From a virus: 64,000 nucleotides of DNA. How positions within the stretch are numbered: position 1 is the first letter of the stretch; every line of letters starts with the position of its first letter. The notes below the pieces were generated by a model. It made no database searches, had not been told where the DNA came from, and saw nothing but the letters and a program-made list of their open reading frames with translations. The DNA lies in the IMG/VR virus record IMGVR_UViG_3300042472_000301, positions 1 through 64,000 of that record. One strand, written 5' to 3'. Made by a program: the position numbers and the translations under genes. Shown here piece after piece: positions 58,529 through 64,000 of the stretch.

Positions 58529-59626
58529 TTAAGAACGCAGCAACTCGGCGAGCGCTGCATCGTTTGTGCTGAGTTCCGATCGCTTGTCCTCGATCGTTGT
58601 CAGCGTGGGTTTACCGGGCGGCTTGGTAATTAAATCACCAAGTAACTCGGTAAATTTCTTCTTGCCAACGAGGGTTTCGATGGCACCTATTCCAAGCAGC
58701 TTTGTAGCATAAATATGTTCGGACTTGAAGTCGTTTGTTAAAAGCCTGTCTGCAACCTTTGCATCGTCTGACCAACTGCGCACGCTGCGACCTTCGACCA
58801 ACTTCAAACCCGGTAACTTCACGCCAGTCTCTGCACGCTTAAGCGCTTGATCCTGCAAGTCGTTTGCCCACGCGACGATGCCAGCAAGTTTGGGGTAGAT
58901 GGCTGCAAGCTCTGCATCGGCCATCAGCTCGCCTGCGGGTTGGTCAGACACTGTTGCAATCATCATGTCAGCGCGTGCCCGGCACGAGTGACGCGCCTTG
59001 CAGAACCGGCAGTGGTCACCTGCAACAGCCTCGCCCTCGCCCTTAAACGCGATCTCAGCAATTGGCTTGACTGTCTCGCCCCATGCAAGGAGTGCGTCAA
59101 CGTTGGTGGCCCACGAGCTGATGTTATGAATGCGTGGCTGCACGATGTGGAGCACGATGTCAGTGAAGGGCCCGTACACCAAGTCGTACTCGTTAATCGC
59201 ACCCAAGCCGTAGAGCATGGCCTGTGAATTATTCTCAACGTCCACGGCCACACCCTTGCCGTGCTTGTAGTCAAAGACGTGGATGGTCTGGCGATCGATC
59301 AGCACGCAGTCGCTCGTACCAAAGCCTTCGGGCACCCACGGGCTCACGTCAAGCTTAACCTCCACCAGCATGTGCTCGTGCTTGAACGAGCGCACGTAAT
59401 CGAGGTAGATCTGCACCGCGTCGCGCATCTCTTGGCTGTAGTCACCGATAATTTCATCGGCCGGTTTGCCTGTCACCAGCGCGCGCTCACCGAGCTCGTG
59501 CGCCAGACGACCCTCGGCCGCGTATGGGCTCTGCTCGTCGGGGAAGTGCGACTCAAGCCGCACACTCGGTGTGCAATTTAACCACTGGTGGCTCTTGGAG
59601 CATCCGAGGTAGGCGTGCTCACTCAT
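58529..59626 (-). CDS. DUF2800 PD-(D/E)XK nuclease
   Basis: A 365-residue homologue of the phage A protein at 4382. Catalytic elements are GTSDCVLIDRQTIHVFDYKH (about 102-121) and NNSQAMLYG (about 133). The Cys motif CRFCKARHSC (about 208) fits an Fe-S site. It overlaps the gene upstream by 8 bases. Confidence 0.88.
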   Translation of the reverse strand: MSEHAYLGCSKSHQWLNCTPSVRLESHFPDEQSPYAAEGRLAHELGERALVTGKPADEIIGDYSQEMRDAVQIYLDYVRSFKHEHMLVEVKLDVSPWVPEGFGTSDCVLIDRQTIHVFDYKHGKGVAVDVENNSQAMLYGLGAINEYDLVYGPFTDIVLHIVQPRIHNISSWATNVDALLAWGETVKPIAEIAFKGEGEAVAGDHCRFCKARHSCRARADMMIATVSDQPAGELMADAELAAIYPKLAGIVAWANDLQDQALKRAETGVKLPGLKLVEGRSVRSWSDDAKVADRLLTNDFKSEHIYATKLLGIGAIETLVGKKKFTELLGDLITKPPGKPTLTTIEDKRSELSTNDAALAELLRS

Positions 59627-59963
59627 GGCGGTTGCTCAACTTGGCGGCCAGCTCGTCGCGCTGCTCGTCGGTCATGGCCTTGATGCCGCCGGTGCTGTAG
59701 GACGAGATCATCGCCTTGACTGCGGGGCTACCAACCTCCGCGGCCGTGGCCACGCACAGCGCCTGCAGGTCTTCGACACTGATGTGCTCGGGCTCTTTTT
59801 TCTTGCGGGTCTTGGGTGGTGTGACGGGCGTGGCTTCCTCTGCGACTGGTGGCTCGTCGGCCACCATCACCGCGTTGCTAATCGTGGATATCGCGCTACT
59901 TAAATCAGATACCTTGCGGCGTAGCTCTTCAATTGTCTGGGCTTGGATATTGATCGTAAACAT
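59619..59963 (-). CDS. Hypothetical replication-module protein
   Basis: A 114-residue protein: a helical N-terminus (TIEELRRKVSDLSSAISTIS), a Pro/Thr/Lys linker (PVTPPKTRKKKEPEH) and a helical C-terminal domain (LQALCVATAAEVGSPAVKAM). It resembles small proteins encoded beside DUF2800 in other phages. It is the first gene of this operon from the promoter at 60000-60020. Confidence 0.68.
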   Translation of the reverse strand: MFTINIQAQTIEELRRKVSDLSSAISTISNAVMVADEPPVAEEATPVTPPKTRKKKEPEHISVEDLQALCVATAAEVGSPAVKAMISSYSTGGIKAMTDEQRDELAAKLSNRHE

Positions 59964-59993
59964 TTGTGTTTCTCCGTGTTTGTGAAATTAAAT

Positions 59994-60019
59994 AGTAGCA
60001 CGGATTTTAACTGTGTTAA
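59994..60019 (-). promoter_or_regulatory. Palindromic operator over a leftward promoter
   Basis: TTAAC-TGT-GTTAA (60007-60019) is a perfect 5-bp-arm palindrome. Read leftward, TTAACA (complement of 60014-60019) could serve as -35, with ATAGTA at its -10 distance (TACTAT on the leftward strand). The site lies between the Cro-like gene and the replication operon it faces. Confidence 0.58.
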
Positions 60020-60045
60020 TATTTTTGCTCTTTCGGAGGTTTTGT

Positions 60046-60228
60046 ATGTTCAAGTTCAGTAAGTATTATGCCTCGCTGACTGCGCAGCAAAAGCGTGATC
60101 TTGCGCTTGGCGTGCACAGCAGCATGAGCTATCTTGGAATGATCGCGCACGGGAAGCGCAAACCCTCGGAGCGCTTCGCAGCAGCGCTGAGTTTGGCCGC
60201 GGGTAAGAAATTCAACTACAAGGTTTGA
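60046..60228 (+). CDS. Cro-like regulator
   Basis: A 60-residue protein starting at ATG 60046 behind GGAGG. LTAQQKRDLALGVHSSMSYL, then IAHGKRKPSERFAAALSL fits a small helix-turn-helix repressor of the Cro type. The palindrome at 60007-60019 lies just before it and a related one sits at 55943-55955, so it may control both leftward promoters and its own expression. Confidence 0.72.
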   Translation: MFKFSKYYASLTAQQKRDLALGVHSSMSYLGMIAHGKRKPSERFAAALSLAAGKKFNYKV

Positions 60229-60229
60229 T

Positions 60230-62713
60230 ATGACAGACACGATAACGTTGCTTAAAACGATGAACGGTCGCAGGATGACCAAGTTATGGAAACAAGACGG
60301 TACGATCGATGGCTACGAGGACGCCAAGCACTTTAAGATGCGCCGCGAGCAGGTCGCAAGTTTAGACGAGCTCGGCGCGATGCTCAAGAGGATTGAGGGT
60401 AATCCCGACGTGTGCCTGATACGCGGGGCTTACGTGGGTGACGAGCTCGCTGAGAAGTCAGAGTACTCGGGCTACGTGCGTCGTGCTCTGGTTAACTTTA
60501 CTGACCAGCCGCTGCACGCGGTCATGTTTGACGTTGATAACTTCGAGCACGAGGGCGCGCCCGAGGAGGCGATCGACGCGTGGATCGAGACCACGCTGCC
60601 TGCGTTCGCTGGTGTGCGCTACTGGTGGCAGCTCTCGTCGTCTGCAGGGCGCACACCCGGTGTGCTCAAGGCGCACGTGTGGTTCTGGTTGGCCGAGCCT
60701 CGCACGAGCGCTCAGCTACGTGCGTGGGGTATCGGCATCGCAGGCCTTGATCACTCGGTCTTTAACCCAGTGCAGGCGCACTACACGGCCGCGCCTGTGT
60801 TCGAGGCCGGTGTGGCTGACCCGGTCGGTGCTCGCTCAGGCATGTCGTCTGGCTGGTTTGACTCGGTCGCAATCGACGTGTCGGACGTGAAGGTGCCTGA
60901 GTACGAGGGGTCGTACACGATGAGTGACCCTCGCGAGAAGCCCGGCGTGGTGGGCGCGTTCTGTCGCGCGTTTAGCGTGGAGGAGGTGATCGTGCGCTGG
61001 CTCCCGGATAAGTTCCGCTTCCAGATGGATGACAACGAGCGCCGGCTCACCTACAAGGCCGGTGGCGGCTCAGTGGGTGGTGCCTTTATCAGCGACGACC
61101 GTATGCACGTGGTCAACAAGCACGCGACCGACCCGTGTCTGGGGCGCGCGGTTAACGTCTTCGATTTGGTGCGGGTGCACAAGTTCGGGCACCTCGATGA
61201 GGGTGCTGACCCGCTCGATCTGGTGCAGATACAGTCACACCCCTCGCAGCTGGCCATGCTCAAGATGTGCGAGGGTTTGCCAGAAATCGCCGCGGAAAAG
61301 ACAGCGGCCGTCGCCAGTTGGTCGGAGCGCATCGCGGCGGCCGCTTTAACAGATTTGGAGGCGCTCACGGCAGAGATCGGTTTGGACGTTGGGCAGGTTG
61401 AGCAGGCGGCACTCGTGCAGGCGCTTAGGCGTCGCTTTGCGGAGCTGGGGGCGAACATGCCAGTTGCCGACATCCGGCGCATGATGCGCCCACGGCGTGC
61501 GCAGGTGGCGCTGCCTGACATGAACGCCGAGGGCGCGCCCCAGCAGACGATTGAGAACGTGGCAGCGGTCTGCCAGAACGCGGGGATAGTCGTGCGCTAC
61601 AACTGCATCAACAAGCACGACGAGATCCTCGTGCCCGGCGCGGGGTGGACGATGGACAACGCGGCCGAGGCCTCGCTCACGGTGATCCGCTCGATGTGCC
61701 ACAAGTCCGAGATCAGGACGCAGTACCTGAAGAGCATCGTCACGACCATCGCCGACATGAACGTCTACAACCCGGTGGTCGAGTGGGTGAGTAGCAAGCC
61801 GTGGGACGGGATGAGCCGGCTGCAGAGCTGGTACGACACGCTGGTGGAGGTGACCGAGGCCATCGAGCGCGGGCGCAAGGAGCTGCTCATGCGCAAGTGG
61901 GCGCTCTCGGCGATTGCCGCGGCCTACTCGCCCGACGGGGTGATGGCTCGCGGCGTGTTGGTGCTCCAAGGCGCGCAGTACATCGGCAAGACCCGGTGGC
62001 TGACTTCGCTTGTGCCGGCGAACTTGAACCTAGTCAACACCGGCAAGAGCCTGAACGTGCACGACAAGGACTCGCTCATGAACGTGCTCTCGGGCTGGCT
62101 GGCTGAGCTGGGTGAGCTTGATGCGACGTTTAAGAAGAGCGACATCGCGGCGCTCAAGGCGTTCCTCACCCAGACGGTGGACGAGATACGCAGACCCTAT
62201 GCCGCGGCGTCTTCGCGCTACGCCCGGCGCACGGTGTTCGCGGCCTCGGTGAACGACGAGACGTTCTTGGGTGACCCCACGGGCAACAGTCGCTTCTGGG
62301 TGATCCCGGTGAGTGCTGTCGTGCACGACCACTCGATCGACATGCAGCAGCTCTGGGCGGAGGTGCTGGCGCTCTGGAAGGCTGGCGAGGTGCACTACCT
62401 GAGCCAGTCGGAGATGGGCGAGGTGAGCGTGCATAACAACCAGTTTGAGCAGTCCGACCCGATTGTGGAGCTCATAACGGACGGTTTGGCGTGGGCGGAT
62501 TTCAGCGAAACGCGGTGTAAGTGGATGAGCGCCTCAGAGATTCTGAGGTGGCTGGACGTGAGGAGTCCCAGTAAAAGGGACACCAGTTTGGCGGGTGCGG
62601 CGGTGCTGAAGTTGAACGGTGGGCTCAAAAAACGGCTCTCAACGGGCCGTTATCTGGCTGTTCCGCTGAGCAAGGCGATGGGGGTTGTGGACGTTGGGGG
62701 CGAGGTATGGTGA
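60230..62713 (+). CDS. VapE-like primase-helicase
   Basis: An 827-residue protein. The N-terminal AEP-type primase has AVMFDVDNFEHEG (about 97-109, DxD-like) and KAHVWFWL (about 145-152). The VapE/D5-type ATPase has Walker A LQGAQYIGKTRWL (about 580-592), Walker B WLAELGELDA (about 621), and YARRTVFAASVNDETFLG (about 660-677), ending GNSRFWVI. The gene follows the Cro-like gene at one base distance and precedes the iteron cluster, consistent with origin opening. Confidence 0.9.
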   Translation: MTDTITLLKTMNGRRMTKLWKQDGTIDGYEDAKHFKMRREQVASLDELGAMLKRIEGNPDVCLIRGAYVGDELAEKSEYSGYVRRALVNFTDQPLHAVMFDVDNFEHEGAPEEAIDAWIETTLPAFAGVRYWWQLSSSAGRTPGVLKAHVWFWLAEPRTSAQLRAWGIGIAGLDHSVFNPVQAHYTAAPVFEAGVADPVGARSGMSSGWFDSVAIDVSDVKVPEYEGSYTMSDPREKPGVVGAFCRAFSVEEVIVRWLPDKFRFQMDDNERRLTYKAGGGSVGGAFISDDRMHVVNKHATDPCLGRAVNVFDLVRVHKFGHLDEGADPLDLVQIQSHPSQLAMLKMCEGLPEIAAEKTAAVASWSERIAAAALTDLEALTAEIGLDVGQVEQAALVQALRRRFAELGANMPVADIRRMMRPRRAQVALPDMNAEGAPQQTIENVAAVCQNAGIVVRYNCINKHDEILVPGAGWTMDNAAEASLTVIRSMCHKSEIRTQYLKSIVTTIADMNVYNPVVEWVSSKPWDGMSRLQSWYDTLVEVTEAIERGRKELLMRKWALSAIAAAYSPDGVMARGVLVLQGAQYIGKTRWLTSLVPANLNLVNTGKSLNVHDKDSLMNVLSGWLAELGELDATFKKSDIAALKAFLTQTVDEIRRPYAAASSRYARRTVFAASVNDETFLGDPTGNSRFWVIPVSAVVHDHSIDMQQLWAEVLALWKAGEVHYLSQSEMGEVSVHNNQFEQSDPIVELITDGLAWADFSETRCKWMSASEILRWLDVRSPSKRDTSLAGAAVLKLNGGLKKRLSTGRYLAVPLSKAMGVVDVGGEVW

Positions 62714-62978
62714 CATGGCTAAAAACTGTTGGCGTATGTCACCGTATGGGTGACATGGTGACATGCGGTGTAAAAAGTAGGCAAAAAAGGGCTTTCATGT
62801 CACTATACGGTGACATGAAAGGGGGGTAGTGACATTAGGTGTCATCATAGGGAACATGTCACCTATGTCACTATATTTATATATATTTTATATAGGGTAA
62901 CTGTGATGGTAGGTGGTAACACACTACATACTTCCTATATAGAGTTAGCAAAGCTGGTCATAGTGTCATGGGTGACAT
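62710..62978. repeat. Iteron cluster GTGACAT/ATGTCAC with AT-rich block, probable origin
   Basis: The 7-mer GTGACAT occurs at 62710, 62750, 62758, 62810, 62829 and 62972, and its inverse ATGTCAC at 62736, 62797, 62856 and 62865: ten exact copies in 269 bp. Two sets form palindromes (62736-62756 and 62797-62816). A/T-only sequence lies at 62870-62898 (TATATTTATATATATTTTAT). Such iterons beside an unwinding element next to a primase-helicase gene indicate a replication origin; a repressor-binding array is the alternative. Confidence 0.8.
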
Positions 62979-63372
62979 GGAAAAGGACGTAGAAAAGCGT
63001 TTAGTGGGGGGTATAAAGCGGCTTGGTGGGCAGGCGGTGAAGTTCGTCAGCCCGGCCTCGGCGGGGTGGCCTGATCGCTTGGTTTTGATGCCGGGCGGGC
63101 GGGTGACGTTCATCGAGTTGAAGACAGGCACAGGAAAACTTAGTGAGTTGCAAAAGTACCGGCTGAAGGTTTTGGGTGACTTGGGGTTTGATGCCCGGGT
63201 CCTGTATGGGCACGATGAGGTTAAAGGATTCTTAGATGAAACTGCACGATTATCAGTTGAGGATGGCCGAGCACATGGTGGAGCACCGCGGGGCGATGTG
63301 TTGGTCGGAGGTGGGGCTGGGCAAGACCGCAGCGACCCTGCAGGCGCTTCGGATGATGAAGGCAAGGGGTGA
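62968..63372 (+). CDS. VRR-NUC nuclease with overprinted C-terminal tail
   Basis: A 134-residue frame. The first 90 residues are a VRR-NUC domain (SPASAGWPDRLVLMPGGRVT, FIELKTGTGKLSELQKYRLK), like the phage A protein at 4039. The last 45 residues, rich in Gly, Arg, Asp and Ala, lie over the start of the helicase gene in another frame and have no nuclease character. ATG 62977 is an alternative start. Confidence 0.8.
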   Translation: MGDMEKDVEKRLVGGIKRLGGQAVKFVSPASAGWPDRLVLMPGGRVTFIELKTGTGKLSELQKYRLKVLGDLGFDARVLYGHDEVKGFLDETARLSVEDGRAHGGAPRGDVLVGGGAGQDRSDPAGASDDEGKG

Positions 63373-64000
63373 GCCTATCCAAGTGCTGATCGTGGCTCCT
63401 AAGCGTGTTTCTGAGCACGTGTGGGAGGCTGAGCGCGATCTTTGGGCACCCAAGATGCCGATGCTGGTGATTAAGGGCAACCAAGCGCAGCGACGACGTG
63501 CGCTCAGGACACCGTGCGCGGTCAAGGTGATCGGGCGAGACAACGTGAAGTGGCTGGTGGACGAGCTCAAGGATCGTTGGCCGTTCAATGTTTTGGTGGT
63601 GGACGAGAGCCAAGGGTTCAAGAGCCCGTCCACGGCGCGTTTTAAGGCCCTTAGGCGCGTTAAGTTTGACCGGGTGATACTCCTGAGTGCCACACCGGCC
63701 TCAGAGGGCTTGCTGGGGCTCTGGAGCCAGTGCTACTTGGCTGACAGGGGCGAGAGGCTGGGCAGGACCTACACGGGCTACATCAACGCGTTCTTTGTGG
63801 GCGATTACATGGGCTGGAACCTCGCACCGCGGCCCAACGCAGAGAAGGAGATACACGCAAGGGTTAAGGACATCACGGTGGCCATGCGGGCTGAGGACTA
63901 CCTCGACCTGCCTGAGCGCATCAACAGCAACACGGTGGTCGAGATGCTGCCCGGTGAGCTCAAGGTCTACGAGCAGCTCAGACGCGACGCGCTGTTGCCC
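63236..64000 (+). CDS. SNF2/DEAD-type helicase, 3' end beyond the window
   Basis: The frame from ATG 63236 is open to the window edge (255 codons). Motif I is WSEVGLGKTAATL (about 22-34), motif Ia VLIVAPKRVSEHVW, motif II VLVVDESQGFK (about 119-129) and motif III LLSATPASEG (about 146-155). Motifs V and VI lie outside. AAAGGA precedes the ATG. It overlaps the VRR-NUC frame by 137 bases, far more than the 29-base overlap of the pair in phage A. Confidence 0.88.
   Translation, partial: MKLHDYQLRMAEHMVEHRGAMCWSEVGLGKTAATLQALRMMKARGEPIQVLIVAPKRVSEHVWEAERDLWAPKMPMLVIKGNQAQRRRALRTPCAVKVIGRDNVKWLVDELKDRWPFNVLVVDESQGFKSPSTARFKALRRVKFDRVILLSATPASEGLLGLWSQCYLADRGERLGRTYTGYINAFFVGDYMGWNLAPRPNAEKEIHARVKDITVAMRAEDYLDLPERINSNTVVEMLPGELKVYEQLRRDALLP

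Noticed and set aside
61346-61969. 207-residue leftward frame, rich in His and Arg
   Set aside because: It is a shadow of the GC-rich primase-helicase gene, with no ribosome-binding site and unnatural composition.
1-64000. CRISPR arrays, insertion sequences, integrase and attachment sites
   Set aside because: No repeat-spacer pattern, transposase or recombinase motif was seen; the repeats present are iterons or the junction repeat.

Overview
The window looks like assembled environmental (metagenomic) DNA from tailed phages of Gram-negative bacteria. It appears to hold two different podovirus-like genomes joined head to tail. There is no integrase, no rRNA and no tRNA, and no host gene that I can recognise. 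A betaproteobacterial, probably freshwater, host is a guess from overall similarity of style only.

Phage A occupies 1 to about 37,926 and looks like one complete circle of about 37.9 kb. It runs: lysis genes (holin at 37,483, membrane protein at 37,899 continuing at base 1, GH108 endolysin at 632); a leftward early operon of tiny genes with a winged-helix protein, SNF2-type helicase and VRR-NUC nuclease (1,261-4,317); a rightward replication block with a DUF2800 nuclease, a possible ssDNA-binding protein, family A DNA polymerase and primase-helicase (4,382-11,426); a leftward operon of small genes with a sliding-clamp-like protein (11,450-13,823); a 608-bp control region with a promoter, a LexA-like box and iterons; then a rightward P22-like late operon (terminases, GroES-like co-chaperonin, portal, fibres, scaffold, coat, gp4/gp10-like tail factors, polyglycine adhesin, ejection proteins, lysis).

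Phage B starts at 37,927 and runs off the right edge. It has a closely similar membrane protein and endolysin, a different set of tail-adaptor and internal virion genes (39,188-51,413), a long leftward operon of mostly tiny early genes (51,403-55,904), then a family B DNA polymerase, DUF2815, DUF2800, a Cro-like regulator, a VapE-like primase-helicase, an iteron-rich probable origin, VRR-NUC and a partial helicase. Its terminases, portal and coat protein are not in the window.

The join is marked by bases 1-127, which are identical to 37,927-38,053 and then diverge at base 128. 127 is a common assembler k-mer size, so a de Bruijn graph chimera between two phages sharing a recently exchanged lysis segment is the simplest reading. 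Duplicated but non-orthologous replication modules on the two sides support it.

The least explained material is non-coding: three candidate structured RNAs (1,171-1,262; 6,286-6,377; 57,750-57,929), two unrelated iteron clusters (14,193-14,310; 62,710-62,978), and a Cro-like gene with matching operators at two leftward promoters 4 kb apart.
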